Positions 52,026 to 60,189 of a stretch of 64,000 nt of DNA are shown in pieces (positions within the stretch are counted from its first letter, which is position 1; each line of letters starts with the position of its first letter). The stretch comes from Bacteroidaceae bacterium (lineage in GTDB: Bacteria; Bacteroidota; Bacteroidia; Bacteroidales; Bacteroidaceae), in the NCBI GenBank assembly GCA_017534815.1, contig JAFXVS010000037.1, forward strand, positions 1 through 64,000. Direction: 5' to 3'. The position numbers were made by a program, and so were the translations under genes. Below the pieces are notes generated by a model, which was not told the origin of the DNA, did no database searches, and saw only the letters and a list, made by a program, of their open reading frames with translations.

Positions 52026-52708
52026 CATGGAAAGAAGTCAACCGACTCATCGACAAGTATATGGAGGGCGAGACCTCCCCGCAGGAGGAGCGCCAGTTGG
52101 CCATCGAGGTGAACCGTCCTGATGCTCCGGCGGAGTGGAAGGTGGTGGCTGAGATGCTGGGCGAGCTGACGCTGGGCGAGGCGCTCTACGACGAGGAGAT
52201 GGCTGAGCGGAAACGGGTACGCATCCGTCGCTACATCGGTTGGGGCGTGGCGGTGGCAGCCTGTCTGATGTTGTGGTTCGTGTTGGGCAAACTCGTCCCC
52301 GAGACTCCTCAGCAGGACACCACGCCTCAAATCGCACAGAAGCCTGTGGTTCCTGAAGATAAGAAGGAGCCTGAAGCACCTGAGGAGAAGGAAGTGCCAA
52401 GCGTGCTGACCCCCAAGTCGCCAGCGGTGGAGCAAGTGGCATACAACGCTCCGGCAAGATGCATCAGGAAGCATCGCCGTCCCGCTTCGTCAGCAGTGAA
52501 AGCCGTGGAGGCCGAGGAGCAAGTGGAAGTGCCCGTGCTGCCCGAGGTGAGCGAGGAGGAACTGGCGCAGGTGGAGCGGAACTACCGGATGTGGCAGATT
52601 GAACAGGCCTTCCTCGTGGAGCAGGTGGAACTGGATGCCGCCACCGCCGCCCTGAACAGAGAATATGAGGCGTACCTCGCAGAAGCAAGAAATTGTATCG
52701 AAATATAA
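52022..52708 (+). CDS. Probable membrane anti-sigma factor
   Basis: The 228-residue product has a ~70-residue cytoplasmic part starting MTWKEVNRLIDKYMEGETSP, which resembles the N-terminus of many anti-sigma factors. One transmembrane helix (~71-90, YIGWGVAVAACLMLWFVLGK) and a Pro/Glu/Lys-rich periplasmic stretch (PEAPEEKEVPSVLTP) follow. Overlap with the sigma gene (ATGA) supports the role; direct motif evidence is weak. Its layout is like that of 27754-28386, but the two are not obviously homologous. Confidence 0.7.
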   Translation: MTWKEVNRLIDKYMEGETSPQEERQLAIEVNRPDAPAEWKVVAEMLGELTLGEALYDEEMAERKRVRIRRYIGWGVAVAACLMLWFVLGKLVPETPQQDTTPQIAQKPVVPEDKKEPEAPEEKEVPSVLTPKSPAVEQVAYNAPARCIRKHRRPASSAVKAVEAEEQVEVPVLPEVSEEELAQVERNYRMWQIEQAFLVEQVELDAATAALNREYEAYLAEARNCIEI

Positions 52709-52729
52709 ACCACTAAAACAAGCAGGAAT

Positions 52730-53860
52730 ATGAAAAAAAGTAACATCCGTTTTGCCGCATTGTTGTTGGCAACAGCCATGAGCCTGAACGTGTCGGCTCA
52801 GAAGAACGTGCTCAAGGCATTTGAGAAGTTTAAGAACTCGAAGGGCGTGATCATCACGAACACGGTCCGCGAACAGGGCAAGACCAGCACGATGAGCCCC
52901 TGGCGATGCAACATCGTGGAGTTCAAGTTCTTTAAGGGGGAGGGCGTCCTTTCCAAGACGAAGGAGCTGCAGGATGCGTTCGAGCAGGACAGCCAGGACG
53001 CGGACGTGACCTACTACGGCCAGATGAAGGGGCTTCCGGCGAATGCCTCCGAGGCCGAGAAGGCGAAGTACAAGAAGACCGTCGTGCGCTACAACGACCA
53101 GGATGACCCCATCGTCATCGGGGAGAACACGACCTACAACGTGCTGGTGCTCCGCAGCAACTCGAAAGACCATCCGGGCAACCGCATCGTGGTGGCGACG
53201 GAGTGGAAGATGGATGACCGCTCGTCCTACTGCATCGGAAACCTCTACGAGATTGAGGGTCCGCAGGATTTCGTCAGAACCAGTTATGACCCTGTCGTCA
53301 ATGCGGCGGACACGGCCTATGTGGACAGCGCCTATTGGCAGGACCCCTTCATCACCCGCATGACTTTCTACCGCGACAACTTCACGCCGATGTACAATCC
53401 GAAGAACACCGCCCTGATGACCGACATGTACAACTTCGTCCGTGCCCGTGCCGACGGACTGACCGAGAACGAGCGGTCGATGGGTCGAGCCATCCTCGAT
53501 GAGATGTCGGGAGGCAGAGCCGTCTCGGCAGCCGCACTCAGCTACATGCGCATGATCGACTATTGCAGAAATGAGTTGTCGCCCAAGGGTGGGCTGGTGG
53601 ATGAGCGACTGGTGCTGGAACGTCTGGACAGCTATTTCCAGGAGTTCAAGAGAGAGTCCTCCTATCCTGAGCGTGAGAAGATACTCAGACGCATGGCCGA
53701 GTACATCCGTGCCCAGCAGGACCGGGGCATGAGCGAGAGCGCCTTCAACCGGGTGGTCAAGTTCCTCGGCAACTGGAAATCCTCCTGCTCCTCCTATCCC
53801 CAGAAGGAGTTCATCTCAGCCCTCCTCACCTCGATGGAGAAGAAGCAGAACGGGCAGTGA
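52730..53860 (+). CDS. Secreted protein of unknown function
   Basis: The 376-residue product has a signal peptide (MKKSNIRFAALLLATAMSLN, then VSA). The mature part starts QKNVLKAFEKFKNSKGVIIT, then two Trp-containing strands (SPWRCNIVEFKFFKG, VATEWKMDDRSSYCIG) and a helical C-terminal half. No known motif was found. It lies 21 bp after the anti-sigma-like gene and is probably the last gene of that operon; a terminator follows at 54001. It may be what the sigma factor responds to or controls. Confidence 0.75.
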   Translation: MKKSNIRFAALLLATAMSLNVSAQKNVLKAFEKFKNSKGVIITNTVREQGKTSTMSPWRCNIVEFKFFKGEGVLSKTKELQDAFEQDSQDADVTYYGQMKGLPANASEAEKAKYKKTVVRYNDQDDPIVIGENTTYNVLVLRSNSKDHPGNRIVVATEWKMDDRSSYCIGNLYEIEGPQDFVRTSYDPVVNAADTAYVDSAYWQDPFITRMTFYRDNFTPMYNPKNTALMTDMYNFVRARADGLTENERSMGRAILDEMSGGRAVSAAALSYMRMIDYCRNELSPKGGLVDERLVLERLDSYFQEFKRESSYPEREKILRRMAEYIRAQQDRGMSESAFNRVVKFLGNWKSSCSSYPQKEFISALLTSMEKKQNGQ

Positions 53861-54000
53861 TATATATTTATAATAATGTGTAGAACATTCGGGAGGAATG
53901 TATCGAACAAAGATACCAAACATATTTACAATTTGGAATCATTCCGCGAATGGTAATATTTAGGGCATTATAGTAAAATATCCAGATTTTTTTTTCTGCG

Positions 54001-54039
54001 GTCGTGGAGCCTTCATGATGATGGTTCCACGGCTTTTTT
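54001..54039 (+). terminator. Intrinsic terminator after the second ECF operon
   Basis: An 11-bp stem with two G-T pairs (GTCGTGGAGCC/GGTTCCACGGC) is followed by TTTTTTG. It lies 140 bp after the stop of the secreted protein. Confidence 0.85.
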
Positions 54040-54135
54040 GTGCTCTCTGAGGGATGTTCTGTGAGGTACTTTATAAGTGTTTTATAATGAGTAAGATACG
54101 TATTGATTTCATTTTATGTCCGAATGGGGTGAAAA

Positions 54136-54245
54136 TCTTCCCTAGGGAAGTATGCCTAACTACCCTAGGGAAGTATGCCACACTTCCCTAGGGTAGTTTA
54201 AACGACTTTCCTAGGGAAGAATATCACACTGCCCTAAGGTGCCAT
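54136..54245. repeat. Five palindromes (CTTCCCTAGGGAAG type) at an exact 23-bp period
   Basis: The cores CCCTAGGG, CCCTAGGG, CCCTAGGG, TCCTAGGG and CCCTAAGG begin at 54140, 54163, 54186, 54209 and 54232. Flanks extend the symmetry to CTTCCCTAGGGAAG. The 9-nt spacers differ (TATGCCTAA, TATGCCACA, TTTAAACGA, AATATCACA). Exact spacing with variable spacers suggests selection on helical phase. Confidence 0.95.
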
Positions 54246-54354
54246 TTTTCACGATGTATATTTTAACTGTCTTTTTATGTTAATGTTCATTTTTTTTCTT
54301 CCCAGCCCAGAAGGTGACATTCGGTTTCTCTGACGCGGATTGGTCGACAAAATG

Positions 54355-54386
54355 AAGAAGGAGCATCCGGGTGGATGCTCCTTCTT
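54355..54386 (-). terminator. Terminator hairpin after the small lipoprotein gene
   Basis: A perfect 14-bp stem (AAGAAGGAGCATCC) with a 4-nt loop lies 18 bp past the lipoprotein stop. The T-run is short (ATTTTG), so it is weaker than the others. Confidence 0.7.
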
Positions 54387-54404
54387 GTTGTTGTGCGGTG
54401 AGGT

Positions 54405-54743
54405 TTATTCCTCTTCGCCTGCGTCGTCGCCGTCGCCAAGGAGGTCGCCAACGAACTGCTCAGCCTTCTTCTGGCAAGCTTCCTGGAACTTCTCGATGGC
54501 TTCGTCCATGGCCTTCTCCTCTTCAGCAGATGGCTTGTAGTCTGGATACTTCTTCTCCATCTCGTCGAACTTGGCCTCGAACTCGTTGCCTACGGCTTCC
54601 AGCTCTTCGAGGGTCTGAACCTTCTCAACCTTCTCGGTGGCTTCTTCTACCATCTTGATGGCTTCTTCGCCTGGGGTGGCGCTTGAGCATGCTGCGAGCA
54701 CGAGGGCTGCGAGTGCTACGACTGGAACTAAGAATTTCTTCAT
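54405..54743 (-). CDS. Small lipoprotein of unknown function
   Basis: The 112-residue product has a lipoprotein signal (MKKFLVPVVALAALVLAACS, C19). The mature part is charged and helical (KMVEEATEKVEKVQTLEELE, KFQEACQKKAEQFVGDLLGD), probably a coiled coil, and ends in an acidic tail. Such small helical lipoproteins are common in Prevotella. It is separated from the acyl-CoA ligase by 119 bp and probably has its own promoter, though no clear -7 box was found. Confidence 0.8.
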   Translation of the reverse strand: MKKFLVPVVALAALVLAACSSATPGEEAIKMVEEATEKVEKVQTLEELEAVGNEFEAKFDEMEKKYPDYKPSAEEEKAMDEAIEKFQEACQKKAEQFVGDLLGDGDDAGEEE

Positions 54744-54862
54744 ATAATGTTGGTTTTAGTAAATGCCTACTCCCTTTCAAGCGTTTCGGCTATCTCTTTG
54801 TTTCTTTCCTCTCTCTATATATATTATATATAATGTGTAATTGCTATTGTAATGTTTAAGTG

Positions 54863-56545
54863 TTAAGAGTAGAGGTAGCGGCGGATGCTGCGCTTGGGTG
54901 TCTTCTCGAACTCCTGCTCGCGCACTTCGATGCCGGCGATGTTGGAGAATGCGGGCAGGTAGGAGTTGATTTGGCGCTTGTAGGTGTCGAGATGTTGCAG
55001 GAGCGTTTCGCGGGTGAGTCCGTGATGCTCCAATGCTGGCTCGCTGACATAGACGAGGGCGACGAGCTTTTCGCCGCGCTGCACGACGATGCTCTCCTCG
55101 AAGATGGTGTGGGTCATGATGACATCTTCTATCTCCTCTGGATAGACGTTCTGCCCGTTGGCGCCGAGGAGCATGGTCTTCTTGCGTCCACGAATGAAGA
55201 TGTTGCCCTTGGCGTCCATGGTGCCGAGGTCGCCGGTGCGGAGCCATCCCTCCTCGTCGATGGCCTCGAGCGTTTCCTGCTCATTCTTGTAGTAGCCGAG
55301 CATGACGTTCATGCCTTTGGCGAGTATCTCGCCGGGGACGTGCTCGGGGTCGGGGGAGTCGATGCGGACCTGCATGCGTGGCACGCATTTTCCGCAGGAG
55401 CCTTTGGCGAAGAGGTGCCAGTCTTCGTAGCCGATGATGGGTCCGCACTCGGTCATGCCGTAGCCGACGGTGTAGGGGAAGTGTATCTGTCGGAGGAAGT
55501 CCTCGACCTCTTTGTTGAAGGCTGCGCCGCCGATGATGCACTCGTAGAAGTTGCCGCCGAGGGCTGCGTAGAGCTTGTTGCGTATCTGCCGATAGACGAC
55601 TTTCTTGAGGATGGGTATGGCGGTGAGTGCCCGGATGCGCCGTGTGCGGAGGAGCGGGAAGATTTGCTTCTGCACGATCTTCTCGAGGATGAGGGGCACG
55701 ACGATGACGACGACGGGCTTGATGTCACTGAATGCCTTGATGACGATGTGTGGCGAGGGGGTCTTGGTGAGGAAGTGTACGTGGCATCCGATGCAGAACT
55801 CGAAGAGGAAGTCGAAGGAGAAACCGTACATGTGTGCCATGGGGAGGATGGCGAGGGTTGGGTCGCCGGGGCCGAAGTCGAGCACTTCGTCAGCGAACTG
55901 CATGTTGGACCACACGGATCGGTAGGGGAGCATGACGCCCTTGCTGTGTCCGGTGGAGCCGCTGGTGTAGCTGAGCAGTGCGAGGTCGTCGGGTCGCTCG
56001 CGGAAGTAATGGATGTCGCCGGGCTGCAGGTCTTGGAAGGCTTGCATGTCGATGGAGAGGGGAAGGCTGTGGCGGGGCTCGCTCTTCGCATCGTCATTGC
56101 CTGCCGCATCGGGAGCGGGCTCGTCTTTCATCGTGAAGTCGGCGAGGTTGAGGATTCGGGCGTGGAGTCCGTCGGCATACTTCTGTCCGCAGATCATGAG
56201 CACGGACTCGGAGTGGTCGTAGATGTTCTGTATCTGCTCGATGTTGAACTCGGAGAGGATGGGCACGACGACGGCGCCGTAGGTGAATGCGGCATGGAAG
56301 GCGATGGCCCAGTGGGCGTTGTTCTTGTCGCACAGGGCAATCTTGTTGCCCGGCTCGATGCCCAGCTGCTGGAAGAGCCGGTGGAGCCGCGCGATCATCT
56401 TCGCCACGTCGCCATAGGTGAATGTCTCGCCCGTTCCGTAGTTGGTGTAGGCGGGCAGAGTCCAGTTCTTTCGTATGGTCTTCTCCATCAGACTGATGAT
56501 GGAACCATCGTTGGAGTCTATGATTCTTGTTCTTGCTTTTGCCAA
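54863..56545 (-). CDS. Long-chain fatty acid--CoA ligase (AMP-binding family)
   Basis: The 560-residue product activates a fatty acid with ATP and joins it to CoA. Family motifs: LLSYTSGSTGHSKGVMLPYR (P-loop), MAHMYGFSFDFLFEF, YGMTECGPIIGYEDW, TGDLGTMDAKGNIFIRGRKK and the C-terminal PKRSIRRYLYS with the catalytic Lys. A short insertion near residue 145-160 is rich in Asp, Ala and Glu. The C-terminal domain resembles that of long-chain ligases. Alternatives are an acyl-ACP synthetase or other AMP-forming ligase. It is preceded by rhaM on the same strand, 97 bp away. Confidence 0.9.
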   Translation of the reverse strand: MAKARTRIIDSNDGSIISLMEKTIRKNWTLPAYTNYGTGETFTYGDVAKMIARLHRLFQQLGIEPGNKIALCDKNNAHWAIAFHAAFTYGAVVVPILSEFNIEQIQNIYDHSESVLMICGQKYADGLHARILNLADFTMKDEPAPDAAGNDDAKSEPRHSLPLSIDMQAFQDLQPGDIHYFRERPDDLALLSYTSGSTGHSKGVMLPYRSVWSNMQFADEVLDFGPGDPTLAILPMAHMYGFSFDFLFEFCIGCHVHFLTKTPSPHIVIKAFSDIKPVVVIVVPLILEKIVQKQIFPLLRTRRIRALTAIPILKKVVYRQIRNKLYAALGGNFYECIIGGAAFNKEVEDFLRQIHFPYTVGYGMTECGPIIGYEDWHLFAKGSCGKCVPRMQVRIDSPDPEHVPGEILAKGMNVMLGYYKNEQETLEAIDEEGWLRTGDLGTMDAKGNIFIRGRKKTMLLGANGQNVYPEEIEDVIMTHTIFEESIVVQRGEKLVALVYVSEPALEHHGLTRETLLQHLDTYKRQINSYLPAFSNIAGIEVREQEFEKTPKRSIRRYLYS

Positions 56546-56642
56546 AACGCTGCTTGTTTTTTAGATGATACTTCTTTTCTCCGCTCGTCGGGTGTGTTCA
56601 ATCCTTTTCCCGTTGGGGCGTCAGTCCATTTTCCGTAGGGCG

Positions 56643-56957
56643 TCAGTCCATGTGGAACATCTCGGGCAACGGGATGGAGACGGGACTGTTGTCGGGGTTG
56701 GTCTCCATGATGTCGGCCATGTATGCCCACCACTTCTGGCAGATGTCGGTGCCGCCGAGGTCTTGGCTGCCGCCGTCACCCTCCAGCTCCTGATAGGCGA
56801 AGAGTGTGTTGGTGTCCTCGTCAAGGTATATGCTGTAGTTGCGCACGCCGCTCTCGGTGAGCAATGCCTTCAGTTCGGGAAACAGGTTGGCGTGGCGGCG
56901 CTTGTACTCCTCCTTGCATCCTGGTTTCAGGAACATCTTGAATGCTTCTCTTCTCAT
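56643..56957 (-). CDS. rhaM: L-rhamnose mutarotase
   Basis: The 104-residue product interconverts the alpha and beta anomers of L-rhamnose. It matches the family along its length: FKMFLKPGCKEEYKRRHANL (with the catalytic His), YSIYLDEDTNTLFAYQELEG, and CQKWWAYMADIMETNPDNSP, ending PLPEMFHMD. No other rhamnose genes lie near it, so it is separate from a catabolic operon in this window. Neighbours are a DUF2027-like gene upstream and an acyl-CoA ligase gene downstream; no functional link is visible. Confidence 0.95.
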   Translation of the reverse strand: MRREAFKMFLKPGCKEEYKRRHANLFPELKALLTESGVRNYSIYLDEDTNTLFAYQELEGDGGSQDLGGTDICQKWWAYMADIMETNPDNSPVSIPLPEMFHMD

Positions 56958-57004
56958 AAGGTTAGCTGGTTTGCTATGAATTTTGTTGTATATTAATCTA
57001 AAAT

Positions 57005-57601
57005 CTAAAGAATCTGGAGATCCTCGATGGTTTGGGGCATCTCTGGCTTCGGTTTCGCTTTCGGCTTGGCCTGACGCGCCATCATCTTCTCATTCTTCCG
57101 CAGGTTGTTCTCAGCTTCGAGACGGGTGATGCGCTCTTCCGCTTTCTGGAGGGCTTCTTCCATCCGCTGGATGGTCTGTGTCATCTGTTGGATGGCTTGT
57201 TCCTGCTGCTGGAGGGTCAGTTCAAGTCGCACCACTCGTGCCTCAAGCTGCTCATCCACCTCCTGCTCGGGCTCGGCAGACGCAACTGTCTTCGACTGAA
57301 GATACTCCCTCCCATTGAAGGTAGGGGTCTCCGGCTTCTCCACTTTCTTGGCCTCAGTCCTCACCGTCTTCGGTTCAAACCTCTCCACCTTCTCCTCAAA
57401 CCTCTCCACTTTGGCTGCCTTCTTGGGCTCAGGCTTCTCCATCTTCTTGGGTTTCTCCTCAATCACCACCACCTCGTGCTGAGGCATGGGCACCTCGAAC
57501 CCGTCTTCGTCTTCCACCAGCACAATGCCGCCCGGACGGAATGCTGTGATTTTGCCCCCGCCCACATCGTTCAGAAATCTTACTTTATCGCCAATATTCA
57601 T
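57005..57601 (-). CDS. DUF2027-like protein with coiled coil (shortened relative)
   Basis: The 198-residue product starts MNIGDKVRFLNDVGGGKITA followed by FRPGGIVLVEDEDGFEVPMP, a start known from Bacteroidetes DUF2027 proteins, which usually continue to a C-terminal Smr domain. Here the remainder is Lys/Glu/Pro-rich (EEKPKKMEKPEPKKAAKVER) and then a coiled coil (LTLQQQEQAIQQMTQTIQRM). It has no Smr domain. The ATG at 57601 is chosen; a promoter box lies just upstream at 57625-57632. The role is unknown. Confidence 0.75.
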   Translation of the reverse strand: MNIGDKVRFLNDVGGGKITAFRPGGIVLVEDEDGFEVPMPQHEVVVIEEKPKKMEKPEPKKAAKVERFEEKVERFEPKTVRTEAKKVEKPETPTFNGREYLQSKTVASAEPEQEVDEQLEARVVRLELTLQQQEQAIQQMTQTIQRMEEALQKAEERITRLEAENNLRKNEKMMARQAKPKAKPKPEMPQTIEDLQIL

Positions 57602-57624
57602 CGTTGATGTGAGTTTTTGATATG

Positions 57625-57632
57625 CAAAAGTA
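57625..57632 (-). promoter_or_regulatory. -7 box (TACTTTTG) for the DUF2027-like gene
   Basis: On the minus strand it fits TAnnTTTG. The leader is ~17 nt, so the longer ORF upstream of 57601 would not be in the mRNA. Confidence 0.6.
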
Positions 57633-57664
57633 TGAAAAATGTGGGAAGAATGAAAAAAATATGA

Positions 57665-57672
57665 TAACTTTG
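57665..57672 (+). promoter_or_regulatory. -7 box (TAACTTTG) for the Sel1-like membrane gene
   Basis: TAACTTTG fits the consensus; the -33 region has no clear TTTG. It is divergent from the promoter at 57625-57632. Confidence 0.6.
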
Positions 57673-57747
57673 CACCGTTTTTCGTGCGCAAGATGCATTT
57701 TGAGGGCTGATTTTGATTTTTATGCGCATTTTATTAAAGAATGTGTA

Positions 57748-58290
57748 ATGAAGAAGAACTATTATAGCATTGCCATCGAACGATATTTCAGCACCCCCGT
57801 CCCATACTTTCTGTTGGCGACGGTGCCGCTGATGCTGTATGGCTATTTCGAGAGCGACCTCTGGTTTTGGGTGGGCATGGTGCTGACACTGGCCGTGTTC
57901 GCCGTCAACCACTTTCTCATGCACTCGCTGACCAGCACGTTCGGTCTGTATGCCACCAAGGAGCAGGTGGACTATGTGAGCAACTTCTGCATGGGCAAGA
58001 ACGGAGTGTTCTCTGAGCAGGAGAGCAAGACCTTGCTGAACATGATAGCGGATCAGTCGGGCAACTCGCGCATCAACATCGAGGACTACATCAACTACAT
58101 CAACCATCAGCTGGAGGAGAAGTCGAACAAGGGCAGCGCCGAGGCGATGTATTGGCTGGGCATTTATCACCGCATCTTGGGTGAGGCAGACAACCACAAC
58201 AAGGTGGCACGCGAATGGATAGAAAAATCTGCCAAGATGGGTTTTGAACGTGCCCAAAAGATGCAAGAACGGGCACGAAAATGGGTATAA
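57748..58290 (+). CDS. Membrane protein with Sel1-like repeat
   Basis: The 180-residue product has two transmembrane helices (~19-33 and ~37-58) and a soluble C-terminal part. Its end, GSAEAMYWLGIYHRILGEAD and then WIEKSAKMGFERAQKMQERA, looks like a Sel1-type repeat, often used in protein-protein contacts. An ORF extends back to 57622, but the promoter box at 57665 and the ATG after AATGTGTA support 57748. The function is unknown. Confidence 0.7.
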   Translation: MKKNYYSIAIERYFSTPVPYFLLATVPLMLYGYFESDLWFWVGMVLTLAVFAVNHFLMHSLTSTFGLYATKEQVDYVSNFCMGKNGVFSEQESKTLLNMIADQSGNSRINIEDYINYINHQLEEKSNKGSAEAMYWLGIYHRILGEADNHNKVAREWIEKSAKMGFERAQKMQERARKWV

Positions 58291-58323
58291 TTGTCTGTTT
58301 TTATGAAAAAAATGCCGTAAAGT

Positions 58324-58354
58324 TTTGCCATTAAAGAAATTTGCCGTAATTTTG
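58324..58354 (+). promoter_or_regulatory. Promoter for rpsU (TTTG, 19 bp, TAATTTTG)
   Basis: TTTG at 58324-58327 and TAATTTTG at 58347-58354 fit the consensus well. The leader is ~60 nt. Confidence 0.8.
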
Positions 58355-58422
58355 CCGACCGTTGGGAAAGTCCCAGCGTTTTTTAATGTTTATTTATAAT
58401 TAATTTACTAAAAAGAATTGTA

Positions 58423-58614
58423 ATGATTATTGTACCTGTAAAAGAGGGCGAAAACATTGAGAGAGCTCTCAAGAAGTTCAAGAGAAAGGCCGAGAAGACT
58501 GGCATCATCAAGGAGGTTCGCAACCGTAAGCAGTTTAACAAGCCATCTGTTGTGAAGCGCGAGAAGATGCAGCACGCCATCTACGTGAACAAACTCCACC
58601 AAGAAGAGGAGTAA
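58423..58614 (+). CDS. rpsU: 30S ribosomal protein S21
   Basis: The 63-residue basic protein (MIIVPVKEGENIERALKKFK, RKAEKTGIIKEVRNRKQFNK) matches S21 along its length. S21 helps the 30S subunit pair with the start region of mRNA. A strong promoter precedes it. xerC follows after 126 bp. Confidence 0.97.
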   Translation: MIIVPVKEGENIERALKKFKRKAEKTGIIKEVRNRKQFNKPSVVKREKMQHAIYVNKLHQEEE

Positions 58615-58740
58615 AAATGGCCTGTGAGGGCATAAAACTCTCAAGAAAACAAAAAAAAGAGACAGATTAACAAAGTTTTCGGTCGAAAATTTTGTCGTTT
58701 GACTAAAATGTCCTAATTTAGTCGCACAAAACGATGAAAT

Positions 58741-59634
58741 ATGGAATTGTGGACTGATTCTTTCCTGGAATATCTGGGTGCAGAACGGAATTATTCGCCA
58801 GCCACCCTCGAGTCTTATGCGAAAGACTTGAACGAGTTTCAGGAGTTCCTCGAGGGGCTGAACCCGAACGCTTCATGGACTGCCGTTGAGGCAGGCGATG
58901 TGAGGGAATGGGTGATTTATCTGCTGGACGAACAGAAGATGACAGCAGCCTCGGTCAACCGGAAGTTGAGTGCACTCCGCACCTTCTACAAATATCTGCG
59001 TAGAGTGGGACGAGTGAACATCAATCCAATGGAAAAAGTGGTCGCGCCAAAGAAGAAACGCCCCTTACCCTATTTCGTGAGGGAATCGGAAATGGACAGA
59101 CTGCTGGAATTGACCGCAGAGGACAGAAGTTTCAAAGGCGTCAGGGATCGGCTGATCCTGATGATGTTCTACGAGACAGGAGTCAGGCGTGCTGAACTGC
59201 TTGGCATGACGGATGCAAGCGTGGATTTGTCCACCAAGCAGATCAAAGTGACGGGAAAACGCAACAAACAGCGCATCATCCCGTTCGGCGAAGAACTGGA
59301 AAGTGAAATCAGAGCCTATCAAGCCGCCCGTGAAGAGGCGCTGGGACTGAAGAGTTTTTCGGCATTGTTCGTGACCGAAGAGGGAACGGCAATGAATGAA
59401 GCACGCATCGCGAAGATTGTGAAGGAAAACCTCTCGAAAGTGACCACCATCAAGAAAAGGAGTCCTCATGTGCTTCGCCACTCGTTCGCCACAGCGATGC
59501 TGAACAACCATGCTGACCTGACTTCCATCCAGAAGTTGCTCGGGCACGAAAGCGTCGCTACAACAGAAATCTACACCCATGTTTCTTTTGAAGAACTGAA
59601 AAGTGAATATAAAAATGCGCATCCGCGCAAGTAA
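58741..59634 (+). CDS. xerC: Tyrosine recombinase, XerC/XerD type
   Basis: The 297-residue product has the SAM-like N-terminal DNA-binding domain (FLEYLGAERNYSPATLESYA) and the catalytic set R149 (ETGVRRAEL), K173 (TGKRNKQR), H243-R246 (PHVLRHSFA), H269 (LGHESVATT) and Y278 (IYTHVS). The family resolves chromosome dimers at dif. Its place between rpsU and hpf in a housekeeping block, without mobile genes, favours the chromosomal recombinase over a phage integrase. Confidence 0.9.
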   Translation: MELWTDSFLEYLGAERNYSPATLESYAKDLNEFQEFLEGLNPNASWTAVEAGDVREWVIYLLDEQKMTAASVNRKLSALRTFYKYLRRVGRVNINPMEKVVAPKKKRPLPYFVRESEMDRLLELTAEDRSFKGVRDRLILMMFYETGVRRAELLGMTDASVDLSTKQIKVTGKRNKQRIIPFGEELESEIRAYQAAREEALGLKSFSALFVTEEGTAMNEARIAKIVKENLSKVTTIKKRSPHVLRHSFATAMLNNHADLTSIQKLLGHESVATTEIYTHVSFEELKSEYKNAHPRK

Positions 59635-59666
59635 ACAATATTGTTCAACTTAAATTATCAGTGACT

Positions 59667-59966
59667 ATGGACATTAATGTAAAGACAATCAAATTCGACG
59701 CGACAGACAAGTTGCAGGACTTCATTCAGAAAAAAGTTGGAAAACTTGATAAGTATTGCAACGATATAAGAAAGGTTGAGGTGTCATTGAAAGTCGTGAA
59801 GCCAGAAACGGCAATGAACAAGCAGGCAAGCCTCACTGTAGCGCTGCCAAAAACGGAATTATTTGCCGAGAAAATTTGCGACACTTTTGAAGAAGCAGTA
59901 ATGGAATCGCTGGCTGCAATTGAAAAACAGCTCGGCAAATACAAAGAAAAACAGACAAATATTTAA
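59667..59966 (+). CDS. hpf: Ribosome hibernation promoting factor, short type (HPF/RaiA)
   Basis: The 99-residue product (MDINVKTIKFDATDKLQDFI; EVSLKVVKPETAMNKQASLT; FAEKICDTFEEAVMESLAAI) matches the short HPF/YfiA family, which binds the 30S subunit and inactivates ribosomes in stationary phase. The long-form C-terminal dimerisation domain is absent. The ATG at 59667 is preferred to a GTG six bases upstream. Confidence 0.9.
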   Translation: MDINVKTIKFDATDKLQDFIQKKVGKLDKYCNDIRKVEVSLKVVKPETAMNKQASLTVALPKTELFAEKICDTFEEAVMESLAAIEKQLGKYKEKQTNI

Positions 59967-59984
59967 AAAAGTCTGTAAAAAAGT

Positions 59985-60014
59985 TTTGCATTTGCAAAAT
60001 AATGCCTAAATTTG
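59985..60014 (+). promoter_or_regulatory. Promoter for the tRNA-Thr/tuf region (TTTG, 18 bp, TAAATTTG)
   Basis: TTTG at 59985-59988 and TAAATTTG at 60007-60014. Transcription would start near 60021, about 35 nt before tRNA-Thr. Confidence 0.75.
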
Positions 60015-60056
60015 CACCCGTTTCGCATGGATTCGTCTGTGCGAACGGTTTTATAA

Positions 60057-60130
60057 GCCTCTTTAGCTCAGTTGGCCAGAGCACGTGATTTGTAATCTCG
60101 GGGTCGTTGGTTCGAATCCGACAAGAGGCT
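60057..60130 (+). tRNA. tRNA-Thr (anticodon TGT)
   Basis: The acceptor arms GCCTCTT/AAGAGGC pair fully. The anticodon loop is TTTGTAA. The T-loop TTCGAAT and discriminator T are present. The 3' CCA is not encoded. Its 3' end is duplicated at 60167-60189. Confidence 0.95.
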
Positions 60131-60189
60131 CAAAAAAGAGACAATTGGCGGTTCGGCACAAGCCACTCCGACAAGAGGCTCAAAAAAGA
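60117..60189. repeat. Direct repeat of the tRNA-Thr 3' end (possible attachment-site scar)
   Basis: The 23-bp sequence beginning TCCGACAAGAGGCT occurs at 60117-60139 and again at 60167-60189, 50 bp apart. The start of the second copy also keeps GGTTCG (60151-60156), as in the T-arm. This is the pattern left when an element that integrates into a tRNA 3' end is lost, or after local duplication. Confidence 0.8.

Larger units (their letters stand above)
53861..54404. other. 544-bp gene-free stretch
   Basis: It holds two terminators (54001-54039 and 54355-54386) and the 23-bp-period palindrome array (54136-54245). No gene with a recognisable product was seen. Confidence 0.7.

Noticed and set aside
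54136..54245. CRISPR array
   Set aside because: Repeats are 14-bp palindromes with 9-nt spacers, far shorter than CRISPR repeats and spacers, and no cas genes are nearby.
54860..56638. Antisense ORF (592 codons) opposite the acyl-CoA ligase
   Set aside because: The opposite frame holds all AMP-binding motifs; the antisense product is Glu/Val/Asp-rich without domains.
58741..59634. Integrase of a prophage or mobile element
   Set aside because: The gene sits in a conserved housekeeping block between rpsU and hpf with no mobile genes, so it is probably XerC/XerD.
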